Source: Neoceratodus forsteri
Lineage: Eukaryota; Chordata; Ceratodontiformes; Ceratodontidae
Direction of reading: 5' to 3'
Assembly (NCBI GenBank): GCA_016271365.2
Contig: CM057452.1
Coordinates: 1,248,833,001 to 1,248,897,000, forward strand
Length of the DNA stretch: 64,000 nucleotides
The notes beneath the pieces were generated by a model, which was not told where the DNA came from, made no database searches, and saw nothing but the letters and a program-made list of their open reading frames with translations. Shown here in pieces: positions 1-12,870 of this stretch. Both the position numbers and the translations under genes were made by a program. Numbering within the stretch: position 1 is the stretch's first letter; each line of letters starts with the position of its first letter.

Positions 1-56
1 TGGTGTTGTTGGGGGCTGTTGTTCACATGCACTCATGTACTCTCTTTCTGTTACAG

Positions 57-1225
57 ATCCTGTTCGTCTGCAGGAGGCGGTGGTGGTGGGGTCCAGACAG
101 TGAGGCAGACCTGCTGGACGTGGAGGAGGGACCATCCACCTCCGCCACCAGCCTGCAGGCACTGCAGCAACATGCAGGCTGGGCCGACAACTCCAGTGTC
201 AGTGATACGGGTGCAGGGGTGCACAGCCTGTGTCACAGCAGTCTGGCATGCAGGTATGCCAGCATGCTGTGCCTATGGAAATGCGCACCTGCACCATTGA
301 TGATAGCAGGCCTGCAATGGGCAGTGATAGGTGTGTGTCCATGGCGGACACATGGCAGGCCAAGCACGTGCCCCTGGGCCTTCCTGGTTCACACCTGTGT
401 ACCAGCATGCTGGCACAGTCCCAGGCTGTGCCTGTCAGCACCGGTGGGGCAGCACCAGTGGCTGTGCAGGTGTCTGGAACTGTTGTCAGCATGGAGGTGG
501 AACAGGTGGACCTGGGGCTTCAGCAGTTGGAGGGGCAGCAGCAGCAGTCACACACCAGGTCTGGGGGTACAGTGTCAAGCAGTGGCACATGTCCACCACT
601 CTTTGATCCGCCCATACCTGGTCCTGGCGAACAGCACCCACCCTCAAGGGGTGCTGTGCAGCAGGACCGTCCACACCCTGGGGGTCCACGATGCCATTGG
701 GGCTGGTACCCATTGGATGCGCACCCGCCTGCTGCGGGAGTCGGTACAGCTGCAGGGGCGGGTTGCAGGTCTGTGGAGGCACTGTCTGTGTCCGTGGAGG
801 CGGCATAGCAGGGAGTGTGCTCGGGACCGAGCCGAGCTGGTCCTTATGCGGATGGATGTGACCGCTGCCATTGACAGGCTGACCCAGGCAGTGGTCTCTG
901 TCGCGGACGCATTGGCCACACTGTCAGGTGCCCCTGTACCACACACCCCACACAGTGCACTCTCCACTCCCCGTTCCCGGTGTCGTGCGACACCAGGCCT
1001 GTCGATGCCGGGTTCTGCTGTGGGCATCCTGAGCACCCCTGGTGCAAGTTTGTTTGGCAGGATGCAGACCCCTGTGCGGGCAAGGTCGCGTTCATGCAGT
1101 GGGACCCCTGGTGGTGCACCAGCGCCACCCGATGTGGCCCCTGCTCAGCCTGCCAGTGCTGCTGGGCCACGGCGGGGCCGCCCATGCATCCGTGGTGGCC
1201 ATGGGACAGTGCTACCTGACTGAGC
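57..1225 (+). pseudogene. Harbinger accessory (Myb-like) gene, C-terminal exon, decayed
   Basis: A pyrimidine-rich tract followed by ttacag at 51-56 looks like a splice acceptor, and an open frame then runs to a stop at 1221-1223. In Harbinger elements the second gene encodes a Myb/SANT-like DNA-binding protein that helps bring the transposase to the nucleus and to the DNA ends. Its DNA-binding exon is not in the window. What remains is low-complexity sequence and a short helix-like stretch near 849-911 (MDVTAAIDRLTQAVVSVADA) that could be an oligomerisation helix. The open frame is long (406 codons), but its Cys/Trp/His-rich first half suggests the true frame changed. The assignment depends on position relative to the transposase and on the better preserved copy at 55441-56780. 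Confidence 0.45.
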
Positions 1226-1825
1226 TGTCTCCCAGTGCAGGCCCTGTCTGGTGCTGCCCTGTGTGCAATGTGTGTCATGGTGGGCAGTGCACTGCTGGGT
1301 GCTCTGCTCACCAAGCTGACACATGGACCACCTGCACACTCTCCCAACTGCTGTCCACAGGTGCGTGTGCATGATGATGCCTGCATTGCACTGTACACCA
1401 AGGTGCAAGGGTGCCCAGGTCCTGACACACGTACGTGGACAGTCCAGGTGGTGGGGGTGGTAGGTGGTGCTGTGTGTTGGCAATGTCATTTCCGCAGTGC
1501 TGTGCTGCTGCCCATGTATGCTGCCTGGTGTGTGTGTGTGTCTCCATATGTGTGCTCACCCCTCTCTGCTGGTGTGTTGGTATGCCTGGAACCTTCACCT
1601 CCCCTGACCTTCATGCACGGTGTGTTCCCCTGTGTGCCTGTGGTTTTGCGCATGGACAGTGTTGCCTGCACATGTCCCTTGCCTTACCTGTGTTGGGCGT
1701 GAGTGCTCTTCTGCAATGGTGTCCCGGTGCAGCTGGACTGCCGGGTCAGTCGGGGGTCCCTCCGTCCCTAGGGGCTGCTCATCACCCACATCACCAGTGC
1801 CACTGGCGTCCCCATCCTGTCCCCT

Positions 1826-2870
1826 CTTGGACCTGTACAGCTATCCCATGGTCTTTGGCCATGTTGTGCAGGATGCAACAGGCCAGGAATATCCACAGGC
1901 CTTTTGGGGGCTGTACTGTAGAGGCTCCGCCCGGGTGTCCAGGCATTGGAAGCATGCCTTGAGCATCCCAAACACCGGCTCTATGATGTTCGTGTTGCGG
2001 CTGTGCCTCATTGAAACATAGCTGCGCTGGGGTCGTGGGGTGCCGATGCAGTGTGAGCAGCCAGGGGACGAATTGGGTATCCGCGGTCACCTGTGTGGAG
2101 ATAGTGGAGATCAGTGTCATGTCAGGTCCATATTGGCCCATATCCTTGTGTGCCACTACCATGGCACCTGTGTCATTCCACCCTTGCCCAGGGTTTGCAT
2201 TCCATACATGTGTATTCACCACTAGATGACCCGTGGGGATGTTCCACTCTCGAATCGATGGCACAGTGCAGACTGGTGCCATATGAAGCATCATGTGCTC
2301 CGCCGGGGTGTGTGGCACAGACATTGATAATGCGCCCAGTGGCATCACACACCACCTGGCAGTTGACACTGGAAAAGCCCTTTCGGTTCCAATAAGCCTG
2401 GCCGTCGGGGCCAGGTGGCATCGCGAATAGCCACATGGGTGCAGTCTATGGCCCCTAGCAGCCGACGCACGTGCTACCCTGTGGAACTCCTGCATGTTTG
2501 CTGTACACTCTGCGCGGTGCTGGGGAAATGGATGTACTCCGCGGCATGTGGCAGCAGTGCGCTGAGGAATTGGGTGAGGATCGTGGCGTGGCCCGACTGT
2601 GTAATGCCTGTGGTGTCCCCTGTCAGCCTCTGGAAGGTGCCCGTGGCAAGCAGGCACATGCAGGCTGTCACCTTGGTCTCCACCGGACAGAGCATGACTC
2701 CGTCGTGGGGTGCCTGCATCACATCACTGCACAGCTCTGAGACCGTCTCAGATTATTGCCCTGTTCAGGCGGTGCCGGGCCACAATCTCGGCGTCTGTGT
2801 ACAGCTCAAGCTGATGCGGGCATGATACCGCTGTCGGGGGCATACTGCCGGCACGGCCCCTCAGCGGCCA
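1826..2870 (-). pseudogene. Harbinger DDE transposase (HARBI1-like), frameshifted
   Basis: The minus strand encodes a Harbinger nuclease in broken frames. In order: an N-terminal helical segment (ELYTDAEIVARHRLNRAI, about 2810-2755); a helix-turn-helix-like part with TGTFQRL and LSALLPHAAEYIHFP (2660-2530); the first catalytic Asp in GAIDCTHV (codon 2444-2446); YWNRKGFSSVNCQVVCDA; the second Asp in HPGGAHDASY (2290-2292); the catalytic Glu in NIIEPVFGMLK (1979-1981); and the C-terminal ACCILHNMAKDHGI (about 1880-1840). All three acidic codons are still present, but at least three frameshifts separate them. It would cut and paste the element at 3-bp targets. It converges with the accessory gene on the other strand. 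Confidence 0.85.
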
Positions 2871-3059
2871 TGTCCCCTGCAGCATGGTGTCTCACCCCTC
2901 ATTACAGCTTCCATGTGGAAGCTGACACTGTCCATCTCCCTGGCTTCTGCCCCGGCTGCTGTTCCTGTGTTATCCCGCTGCCCCCTGCTGCTTCCACTGC
3001 AGGCACCCCCCACTGGCCTCTCTGTCCTCCTGGACCCACTGTCCCTCTCTGCCCTTCCA

Positions 3060-3060
<1 letters not shown>

Positions 3061-3093
<33 letters not shown>

Positions 3094-3099
3094 CCCCAG
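3061..3099. repeat. (CT)n microsatellite
   Basis: A simple CT run, with one GT interruption and a C-rich end, lies between the transposase start and the right terminal region of Harbinger copy A. Confidence 0.9.
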
Positions 3100-3149
3100 T
3101 TTGCGGCCTGCTAGGGTTCTTGCGCCGCTTCCTTGAGCCTTTTTATTTT

Positions 3150-3406
3150 GGCTCAAATCCGGTACTGCGCAACTTCCGGCTGAGCCACTCTTGCGCATTG
3201 CGCAAGTGTTCGGATATCACATTGCGCACTTTATGCATGGACCCGGCCCCTTCGGTTGCGCATGCCTTCATTTCCATTGCGCTGTTGCTCAGCATGTTTT
3301 CGGTGGCGCAACTGGCCCCTTCTGAATATCGCAGAATGGCGCATTTTTGGAGTTGCGCACGCGCAACCCTGGTGCGCATGACGCAACCCTTTTGAATATC
3401 CAGGCC
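3150..3406. promoter_or_regulatory. Subterminal cluster of TTGCGCA/TGCGCAA motifs in Harbinger A
   Basis: About ten copies of a TTGCGCA-type motif in both orientations (for example near 3166, 3193, 3197, 3221, 3257, 3357, 3381) sit in the last 250 bp of the element. CpG is retained here while the neighbouring DNA is AT-rich. Subterminal repeats near transposon ends are typical binding sites for transposase or accessory protein, so that role is inferred. They could also serve as promoter sites for the minus-strand transposase gene. Confidence 0.45.
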
Positions 3407-4539
3407 AGTATGTTAAAACATTAAAAAACTAAGTGTTTTTAATTTTGAGATACACTGTTAATTATGTAAAGTATAACTGTGTACAGTATATAACTGATTT
3501 TATTGCATTCATTTATAAACTTATCGAGGAGCTGGCAAGCTGGAGAAACAATTCAGTGCACAATGTCCCTTTATTCATGCACATCTAAGCATACTTTGGT
3601 GGTCAGTATTATGGTGCTTGCATGAGAGCACCAAATGAGCCCAAGAAAACACAGGAGCACAAGAAAAAATATAAACTGTCTATATGATGGTGACAATCAG
3701 AAATGCAATGGCAAAGGCAGTTTACTGAAGCAATCATACTGGAAGCAGCATTTGCCAAAAATACACAGTTTATTGCACTGTTCTCCTGGGATTGGACTGT
3801 GCAGCTCAGAGATTATACTCTTGCTGCACATTACAATTCTGAACTGTTGAAAAAGTCATCCATTTAACACAGACCTCTATGTATCAATACTGAAAAGCTT
3901 ACTTCAATTTATAGATCTGCCCCGTTCAAAAGTCATCCTTTTGTGTCCAATACGCTACAGATTACAGCTCCACTCAGTTAAAAAAATAGATTTTTTATAC
4001 AGACTTGTTATAATTATGTACTTGCAGCACTTTTTAAAATTGTAACACTGTACTCAAGCAATGTAGATTGTGATGTTCCTAGAACCGATGGACCTAGGAC
4101 ACACAGCTTAGTCAGATGAGTAAAATTGAAAATCAGGAGGAAATCACCACTTCTGCAATCCCAAAAGCAAGTATAACAGCTGCCAATATAACAAACAGTT
4201 TCAGTCATCAGTGCTGTCATTTTTGCCAGTTCAGTTTTGGATCTGCACTCACCGAGGCTGGGTCCGGGAAAGATGAATGAACAAGCAGTGAGAAAGGTAC
4301 AGTGACAACACCTTCCCTGTGCTGATGTCACTCACGCATGTGGATGCACTGCTCATGTGCGAACTTCAAACAAAGAAAAAGCATGCAGAGACAACTGTGG
4401 AACAAAAATGCTAAAAAAATAAGCATCTCAATATATTTAATACTTAACTTCAGGGCAGCTGAGTTTTGCGTCACTCAATGAAGGGAAGGTGATCTGCAAA
4501 CATGACATTGGGGGAAGTTGGTAAATCACTTTAACCTTA
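3407..4539. other. AT-rich stretch with no recognised feature
   Basis: Roughly 1.1 kb of AT-rich sequence without a convincing coding frame. The short open frames at 3635-3850 (+) and 4014-4331 (-) match no family I know and have no codon or motif support. It may be unique intergenic DNA or a very old repeat. Confidence 0.5.
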
Positions 4540-5917
4540 CATCTGTTGTGGGAAAGCTAATGAAGTCCTTAATTAAACAATACCTTGTGCAATAGCTGGT
4601 GGAAAATGAGCGCCAGGACAGAAGGCAGCACGAATTCATGGCAGGAGGTCATGCCAGACAAATATTATTTCTTTTTTTGATTGGGTGACAAGGGAAATGG
4701 GCACGCAGTTAACCTTCTCTACTTCGTCTTCAGCAAAGCATTTGACTCAGTGCCACACACATGACTACTGCAAAAGTTGGAGGACATAGGGGCCATGAAG
4801 GACATTGTCAGATGGGTGGGTAACTAGATCAGAGACAGGACACAAAAGGTAGTGATAAACATGGTGAGATAAAATGAAGGAGAGATCATAAGTGGAGTCT
4901 CACAGGGTTCGGTGTTGGGCCTTGGACTGTTCAACATATTCATTGGAGACATCGGTGATGGCATCCAGGGCAAGATTCCCTGTTTGCAGATGACACCAAG
5001 CTGGGAGGGTGAGTGGACAGTCAGGAAGGGGCTAGGGACCTGCAAAAGGACCTCCACAAATTAAAAAGATGGTCTAGTATGAGGCAGCTGAAATTTAATG
5101 CAGAGGTGCAAGGTTATGCACCTGGGAAATGGAACCCTAGGTGGGAATACTGGCTGAATGAGATTAGGCTAAGTACCTCTGTGAAGGAGAGGGAGCTGGA
5201 GGTTATCATTGCTGACACCATAAAACAAACCAATACAAAAAAGCATACACAAGGCAAAAAGAATGCTGGGATGCATAAGCAGAGGGATTTATTGCAGGAA
5301 TAGAGAATTGATCGCCCCCGCCCCCATAGATTTCTGGTGAGACTGCACATGGAGTACTGTGTTCAGTTTTGGAAGCCACACCTAAAGAAGGACAAGGATA
5401 GACTGAAGGCAGTGCAGAGGAGAGCAACAAAAATGATCCAGGGTCTACAGGGATTCAGCTACGAGGATCGGCTTGCATCATTAAATATGTACTCCCTCGA
5501 AACAAAAAGGGAGAGAGGACACATGATCAAGACGTTTAAGTTCCTGAAAGGCATAAACAAGGTGACAGACAGAGGAGCTATTCCATAAGAACACCAGCTC
5601 AATGACTAGAGGACACAAGTGGAAACTGAGAGGGGGAAGTTTAAGGAGGGATCTAAGGAAGCACTACTTCACTGAAACAGTGGTGGAGCCATGGAATGGT
5701 CTGCCGGTGGAGGTGGGGGGGGGGTGCAAGGACCATGACGACTTTCAAACATGGATGAGACAGATACAAGGCTCAATTAAGGGGCACTAAAGTAGGTACA
5801 AACAATGTAATCAGGGTTGGGGGTAGCTCTCAGGATCACTAATAGGTTCTGGGTATCTCATGGGCAGACTCGATGGACCATCGGTCTCCTTCTGCCATCG
5901 TTTTCTTTATATCTATG
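4540..5917 (+). mobile_element. CR1 LINE, 3' part (reverse transcriptase to 3' end)
   Basis: This is a 5'-truncated CR1 retrotransposon. Reverse transcriptase blocks read in shifted frames: a FDWVTREMG stretch (about 4676-4700); the GVSQGSVLGLGLFNIFIGD block (4894-4950); the catalytic SLFADDTKL block (4977-5003) with both Asp codons present; VMHLGNGTLGG; the thumb region near 5337-5590; and the C-terminal WKLRGGSLRRDLRKHYFTETV (5612-5700). The 3' end (5855-5917) reads GGGCAGACTCGATGGACCAT and leads into a TTTCTTTATATCTATG tail, the forward form of the (ACATAGAA)n tails seen on minus-strand copies. Stops and frameshifts make it inactive. Confidence 0.85.
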
Positions 5918-6322
5918 AAGAATAAGAGGGGACATGATAGAGACCTACAAGTACCTCATGGGAGTGAGCAGGGTGCAAAAGGAGAGTTTCTTTCAAATGA
6001 GAAAGATCACCAGTGCCAGAGGGCATATGAGGAAGCTGGACAGAGAGGAAGTTTAAGAGGGAAAAGAGGAGGTACTACTTCACTGAAAGAGTGGTGCATG
6101 CCTGGAACAGACTGCCCACAGAAGTGGGGCAGGTGAAAACAGTAGGGGACTTCAAGCATGTGTAGGATAAACTTAGGGAAATATTAGTAAATAGATAGGG
6201 AAGTGGGAGGGTAGCCAGAGACCAGTTAGGGTCTGCAGATTCAGACTAGACAGGCACCATCTGGGCAGTCTAGATGGGACATGTGGTCATTTTCTGCTGA
6301 CAGTTGACAAATTCTATGTTTA
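5918..6322 (+). mobile_element. CR1 LINE 3' end, second subfamily
   Basis: Directly after the previous CR1 tail the sequence restarts in the CR1 thumb/C-terminal region (GGGGACATGATAGAGACCTA at about 5930) and again reaches a CR1 3' end (GGCAGTCTAGATGGGACATG near 6265). Its C-terminal codons resemble the preceding copy (YYFTERVVHAWNRLPTEVG type), but the untranslated region differs. It is therefore a separate, severely truncated insertion of a related subfamily, not a duplication of the first. Confidence 0.75.
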
Positions 6323-6620
6323 ATTTTTTTTAAATTATCAATTTTGTTTAGCTACTATATGTGCAAAAGATACTACCCTGATCAAGTGGCTAATACAAAA
6401 TGACTCCAGAAGCTGGATTTGTATATCTTGCTATGAGTATAAAAGTATTTCTAGACAGAATTTCAGAACTGAGTGTGTTTGGTGAGTCAGGCAAGGTTTC
6501 TAATTTTTCACATTTTATGTTTTCCTATTAACTGAAACAGACACCTCTCACACGCATTATTTTTGCAGACTATCTGGAGCACCATTCTGGCACTGAGATT
6601 TTCAATATATGTAAAACACA
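6323..6620. other. AT-rich spacer, nothing recognised
   Basis: About 300 bp of AT-rich DNA between the CR1 ends and the putative Harbinger-like terminus. I see no feature in it. Confidence 0.5.
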
Positions 6621-8280
6621 GGGGGCCCATTCTCAAACATTTGCTCCCACACAAAGTTTGAGCTGCGCGATAGATTACGATTGTACAACAGCTAGTTAGC
6701 CTTATTCACAAAGGTGTAGCACTGGTGCTAAACACATTGAGAACAGAGCCTTAAGTAATGTGCGCAATGGGAGTTGTATTGGGCAGTGCAAACATTTGTG
6801 CATGGCTGAGAATAGCACTGCACAGTGATATGGTGCAATGCGCAGTGCTATTGTGACATGCACAGTGCTGCAGGAGAAAGGAGCACAGCAGTGGGCATCA
6901 GCAATGGCTGTCTGCAGACAGATGGGTATGTGTCACTCCACAGCATGTCTGCCTATATGGGGCATGGCTAGCAGAGGCACCAAGAGACAATTACCTGAAA
7001 AGGTCAGCACGGAGGACACCCATGTGGGCATCACTGTGGTGTGGCACAGCTGGTGACAGTCCTGGACCTGTTGACAAGGGGAAAGGTGGAGTACGTGCAG
7101 CTCAGAGACAGTGAGGGATCTTACTATAGCACTACGACAGTACTGATGCTGACATCCCTGACAGCAACAGACACAATGTAGAGTGTCGGCATTGTACTGT
7201 CGGGTATGCCAGTGTGTTTTCTTTGGGGGCTGTGCCCCCGAAGCCCCCCTGGTCTCTAGCTATACAACACAGAGTTGGAGTTGTCTCAGGGAGGGGGCAC
7301 AACACCAGGAGATGCACCACCAGTGTCTGCAGGGATCAGCACAGCGACCAGACAATTTCGGGTGAAATCTGTCGCTGTACTGGTCTTCGCAGTTGTGGTG
7401 TCGACCTCCGGTTGGCACACCCAGTGAAGTTGAGGCCTGTCACACCCAAGGGAACAGCCAGGCTGCCAGTGCCATGGGCACATACGGCAATCCATGCAGG
7501 AGAATGCACAGTGACGCATAGGTGGTTGTCCATGTAGGGCTACATGAGGCATAGGGAGATACTATGGGTCTCTCCCACCTGCTGTTGATGCTCTGATGGA
7601 GTGGGGGCACATTGAATAACCACAAGGGAAGTAAAACAAGAGGAAACAACACACACAGCACACAGGAGAAGGTAGATGTATAAAAAACAATACTAATACA
7701 ATATAACATAAAAAAACGGAAAACAAAATACATAAAAACATGAAAAAAATCTATAAAAAGTGGTGGGTTGGTGAAACAAGGGGACTCAACTAATTATATA
7801 GGGTGGAGGGTGTGAACTATTTACACAGGGGGTTAGGACAAGGGGGGGTTGGAAAAGTGGGAGGACTAAAGGACAGGGAATACAGGTGCATGCTGGGGAT
7901 GACTATGGTGCAGGTTGGGGACGAAGTGGGGGAAGCCGCTTCTCAATTGCCCAGAGTCTCTATGCCATGATGTCCAGGGTGGCTGCCATTCTGCATTGCA
8001 GGAACACTAGCTCCTGAACATTCTCAATGAGGATCCTTTCTGTTGGCGCACCTGCTGACAGAGGAGGTCATCCCTCCTCCCCTCCTCCTGCTCTGGGTGG
8101 CATGCAAATGCCAGGGCATGAACATGATCTAAGGGGAGAAAAACATTGAATTCAGTACTGTAGCAGTGACTGTGTGGAAATGTGCTAGAAAAAGAAGTGC
8201 CCCCCCCAAAAAGGACATGTGAGATGAATGGCTGGAATTGTGCGGGTGTGCTGGCTACAGTCAGTGTCACTGTGCCCTGA

Positions 8281-8308
8281 GCCACAGAAACCCTGTGTGT
8301 GTGTGTGG
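8281..8308. repeat. Short (GT)n run
   Basis: A short GT-rich run inside the Harbinger-like region. It is a simple repeat without further meaning that I can see. Confidence 0.6.
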
Positions 8309-11300
8309 AAGACATGCATGCCAACAAGCATAGGACAAATGTCTCCGGTGTGATGGCAGGGGAGGTATTTGGAGTCAGGACAGCATGCTTTGCCTTATGC
8401 AATATGATGTAGAGATGCATGGGTGGGTGGTCATTCTGCCATCGCACAAGCAAGTGTACACCGTGTTACTGGCTGACATAAGTTCAGGACAGCCATGGTA
8501 CACTGAATGATGTCAGATGGGTGTCATAGTGTTGGGGGATCACAGGCACAGTCCACACATGGCACAGATTCCTGCACAGTTATAGGGCACAGGGGTGTTG
8601 GCCCTCCACTGTTATTGCCCTGGGGGGCTGATGGAAGCTGCTGGGCACTGTAGCTGTGTCAGTTTGCAGGGACAGGTTTTAGACATACAGTGCATGTCTG
8701 GAGACACAGCACACATCTCTAGTGATGAACCCAGGCCCCACTGCAGGTCCATAAGGACTTGTGCAAATGGGGAGATACAGTGGTATGTGAGTGGCAGTGT
8801 GCAGCTGATGAGAAGAAGGGGTGACATTGTTTTGCTGTATGTTACTCACAGCCTGCCGCACAGCAAGGTAGAGTACACTGTCCCAGAGATGTGAGCAATA
8901 AAGCAGGGACAACGCACAGTATAACAGAAAGGCCTGGGCACACATGGCTTCCCAAGGGGCTCCTGTTGGTATTGCGGCTGTACCATCTGTACACTCTAAT
9001 GCTGCAGCTGCATTGAGAGCATGCTGGTCCACCCATGGCATGGTAGGTGCAGATGTGACACACAGCATGCCCAACCAATGCTGCACACACAGATGCCAGC
9101 CCTGTGGATCCCATTACCCATGAAAATCAGTAGTGGGCACACTATGGTACAGAGACTGGCACAAAACAACCTACTAGACAAGCAGATAGAATAGCAGGGA
9201 ACAACAGCAACACAGTTACACCCACAGCAGAAAGAGGGGGGAGAGTCAGATTAGATATGCTACTGCTGCCCAGGTGCCAATAACTGCAGAAGTTCTCCAC
9301 TAGGAGACTGTATAGAGGGTAGGAGTAAGGGTTCTGTGCCACACACATGAGTGGGAGCCCAGCACATGGGTAGACATATAGCAGGTAGACACAGGCCCAT
9401 AAGGGTGTTGGAGCACCACACAGGCACCAGCTGGACACATTGCATCCAAGGGGCTGTATAGCTGGTGAGATGTAAGTGACATTGCTGTGTCCATGGAACT
9501 CTGATTATGGTGCAGCCTCGGGACACAGCACAGTAGTAGCACCCGAAGGGCTAGCACAAATGGACATGTCTGTGCCACTGGGCAGTAGTCCTGCTGCTGG
9601 TTGAGGGAGAAACTTGATGTCCCATTGCCACACCCATGGACAAATGAGAACATGGCCTTCACAGCAATCCATGTGTAGTTTGCTGATGACACACATTGAA
9701 CATCTGACCCTGCCAGGGGTGTCAGCACCTGCTTTGTGCAGAGGTGTCAGGCAGGGTATGTGTGTATGTGTCCCACAGGGTCCTGGTTGCCACAGGTGCA
9801 GTGTGCATGCAAGTGCCAGCAGAAAGGACATTGATCTATGCAGTTACCCTTGGGCAGGATGTTCACCACATGTGATAGCCATGACTTCCACTGCAGTGGT
9901 GCAGGCCAGCCATGCCAGGGGCCATGTCTAATGTGTGTTTGTGTAGTACACCAATCCACTAGCAGAGAGCGTCATGACATGTTGGACACAGCATGGTGCA
10001 TGGGTGCCACAGGTTGGGACATGTAAGATGTGTGCTTAAGGCACACTCGTGTAACTGGCTGCACTCTTGTCATCCTGTGCTGCCCATCCCTCCAGTCTTC
10101 TGAGCCCTCCGCAGCCTCCTGTCTAGGCCTCCTGTAGTCATGACCTCTGGCTCCTTGTTCTGCAATGTAAAACACAACAAATACTGTCAGTGTCATGTAG
10201 TTACGTACATGTGCCCTAAAGTCCACCGAAGAACATGGCAACGAGAGAGCTGCCAGACAGACACCTATGGGGTGGATGGGTCAGCTGTCAACTACAGGTG
10301 AAGGCCTTGTTGCATATGTTCTCATGTATAGTACAGGTATTGATATGGTCCCCATCAAACTCCAAAAAGTTCCAAGGATGGTAACGTGTGGGTGGTGGTG
10401 CCAGAGAGAGCTGGAAGTGTATGTAACAGCATGACATGGTTACAAAGCTGTTGGGGATGCCACTAACATGTATTGGCACTTTCCTGAAGATCATGATCTA
10501 TGCCATCTGACCACATCTCCCAATGTCTGACAGTTGTTGTACCGGTGTGCTGTGACACAGGTGTCCAATGAACAGGGCACCCAATAATCTGTGTGCCAAC
10601 ATGCAGGTGAGGTGCTGTGGACACACTGGGCTGCAGATGGACATCCCCCTGCCTGGTGTACACATGATATCTTGTGTGAGCATTACAGTTGTGGCTGGAT
10701 GGACACCACAGGTGAGCAGCCACTGCCTGGGCCCTTATCTGGATGGCTGTCATCGCCCTGGCCATGTTCGTAGCTAGGCAGAAGATGACACAAGCGCCAG
10801 TGCGAAATGGGCAGACCCTTGGCTGCACATGAGAAGCAGGAGGTGAGTCCACCTGTGCAGACACACATCATGGACACCATGGCAGTGACATGTGCACACA
10901 AGGGAGTATATATGCAGGTCTACCAGTACACCTTACGGCAGTCTAAGCAGGACTAAAAGTGAGACTTTTGTTACTGTGTCCACCAATCTCCCTGTGACTA
11001 ACTACATGCCATCATTGTTACCAGTGCAAGCAAGGTGAGGAGATGAGCAGCAATTAATGTAGTGTACATATGCATACATTGGGAATGTGCACATGATGTC
11101 TACGTAAACTGTCAATGTGACCTGACACATGCTGGGCTGTGGCATTGAGTGGCCGATTGGGTACGTCGTACCACACACTGGCTGCACTAGAGTAATTGTT
11201 GACTCACTCCTCCTGACATATCACGACACTGTTGGAGTGTGCTGTGTCACGGGACCAGTGGGGTCATTTGTAGGGGCACATGGGGTACTGTGGCAAGTAC

Positions 11301-12639
11301 AATGCCAGGGCTGGTTGATAAGCATGGGTCAAGACCATGGCATGATGGTTACCTTGTAAGAGTACTGTGGGAACGCATGAATAATGGTGGTGCACACCAC
11401 CTATGCAGTATAGCAGTGCAAACATGCGGTACAGAACACAATGCCAGGCTAAAAGGCTGATTCCAGGAGGCAGGCGACCAATGCCATATGTGTGTCCTGC
11501 CCGAGGGGAAGGTGCCATAACACATTGCTCTGTCAGCATCCTACAGTACATGCCACTGTCCAGTGTATACCTTCAGGAATGTACATATACATGCAGTGCC
11601 AGTGTTACAGGACAGGAGGCAGTACCTGCACAGTTGTGGCAGGTACTGTGTGTGTATTCTCTGGACCCAGGTTTATGTCCCAGGTTAGGGTGTGGGAGTG
11701 TGCCACCCACTACTGGTACTGGGCAGTCACAGTGGTTGAGCTGGGTGGGATGTTATCACCTGAGTGACTGTGGATGTAACCCCAGCAATGAGTGACTTCA
11801 GCACTAGAGGGACTTGTCCTTCTAGGCCCCCCTTCCCAAGAGGAGGGCAAGGAGCTGTGAACCTTCCCTGTTCCATGGTAAGGGGGCAAGGCAGTGTGGT
11901 GTACAATTTGAAGAGCCCCACAGCAACCCATGCCAACTTTGTATGGCATTTGTAGTGAATGTATACATGCCGCAGTGAGATAGATAGATACAATTTTTAT
12001 TCCTAACCAAAAAATAAATATGAGCAAGGATAAACACAATTAAGCTAAGGCTCATTTATGAGATTGTCCCTCTGGATTCAGTTCCCAAAAACAGCAAAAA
12101 TACAAAAAGTACCATACAGTATATAATTGCAAAAAAACAGAAATTAACTATTAGTAAGGACAACAACATTAGAAGGAAACCTAAAATTAAAACATATTGG
12201 TAGGTATAGAATAATTACAAATATGCCAGGGTCACTAATTAAGATTTCTGACAACAAAACAAGGGTTCATTGGCTTTGTCCTCCAGCCATGATTTTATCT
12301 TACCCCAACTAATCCTACCAGAGACTGGTTTCAAAGTGTGAACTGTAGCATTCTCAGCTACTGATGTAAAGTGTGACGTGGCGTGTGAAACAACTGGGCA
12401 CTGCTGCATTCGTGGCTGTCACCCTCATGTACCACATAGCAGGCAGGACAGTGTGCCACACAAGAATGCCCCACCCAGTTATGCCCCAAATAGTTACAAT
12501 GCAGAGCAATTAGTGTACATATCTGGCCATCTCACAGCACCATCCTGCACTATGTCCCAGAAACATCAGAGTCTGTCTCTGTCCCTGCAGATGAGGTCTC
12601 CATAATGGTGACAGCACTGCTCCCCATCCGATCAACCCC

Positions 12640-12870
12640 CCATGCAGTCAGATAGGTGCCTCCTGACAGACACCAAAATCTCACCCAGGGGTCACTTGAG
12701 GTCCTCTGCTTTGAAGAGCTGGCCCTCCCTGGTGACTACCAGGTGCACCAGGTTGGACAGCTTGACCTCGGTCCACCTCTGGTCTCTCTGCATGTGTGCT
12801 CTCTGTCTTGTTTTGGGACATCCTTCTCATATGGTTGCTCTCACATCAATGAAGGCGTGTTGCAGCAGTG
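12640..12870 (-). pseudogene. Myb/SANT-like (trihelix) segment of Harbinger-like copy C
   Basis: Read on the minus strand, the frame gives RWTEVKLSNLVHLVVTREGQ, then LFKAEDLK, a stop, and LGEILVSVRRHLSD. The RWT-E-L-LV-L pattern followed by an F-containing second helix fits the first helices of the Myb/trihelix domain of Harbinger accessory proteins. It sits near the right end of the tentative element, as expected for the accessory gene, and points inward. At least two stops break it. The match is short, so the call is moderate; another helix-turn-helix family cannot be excluded. Confidence 0.4.

Larger units (their letters stand above)
1..3406. mobile_element. Harbinger (PIF/Harbinger) DNA transposon, copy A, right part
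   Basis: This is the right part of a two-gene Harbinger transposon. A plus-strand accessory (Myb-like) gene and a minus-strand DDE transposase gene converge at about 1225-1826, the same arrangement as the copy at 54934-57595. The left end lies outside the window. The right end is placed at 3406, where, read inward on the minus strand, the sequence begins GGCCTGGATATTCAAAAGGG. Other Harbinger-like ends in this window have comparable termini (a G/C run followed by an ATTC-type stretch and AAA). Both genes carry frameshifts and stops, so the element is dead. The family is recognised from the transposase motifs; the exact ends are inferred. Confidence 0.8.

Noticed and set aside
3..1223. A 406-codon open frame at the window start as a host gene
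   Set aside because: Composition is Cys/Trp/His-rich noise in the first half, the start codon lies upstream of a splice-acceptor-like site, and the opposite strand downstream carries a Harbinger transposase. Treated as a decayed accessory gene.
6621..6751. A 130-bp MITE bounded by GGGGGCCCATTCTC and GAGAACAGAGCC
   Set aside because: The ends are only partly inverted and no target duplication is visible; the left edge fits the larger element better.
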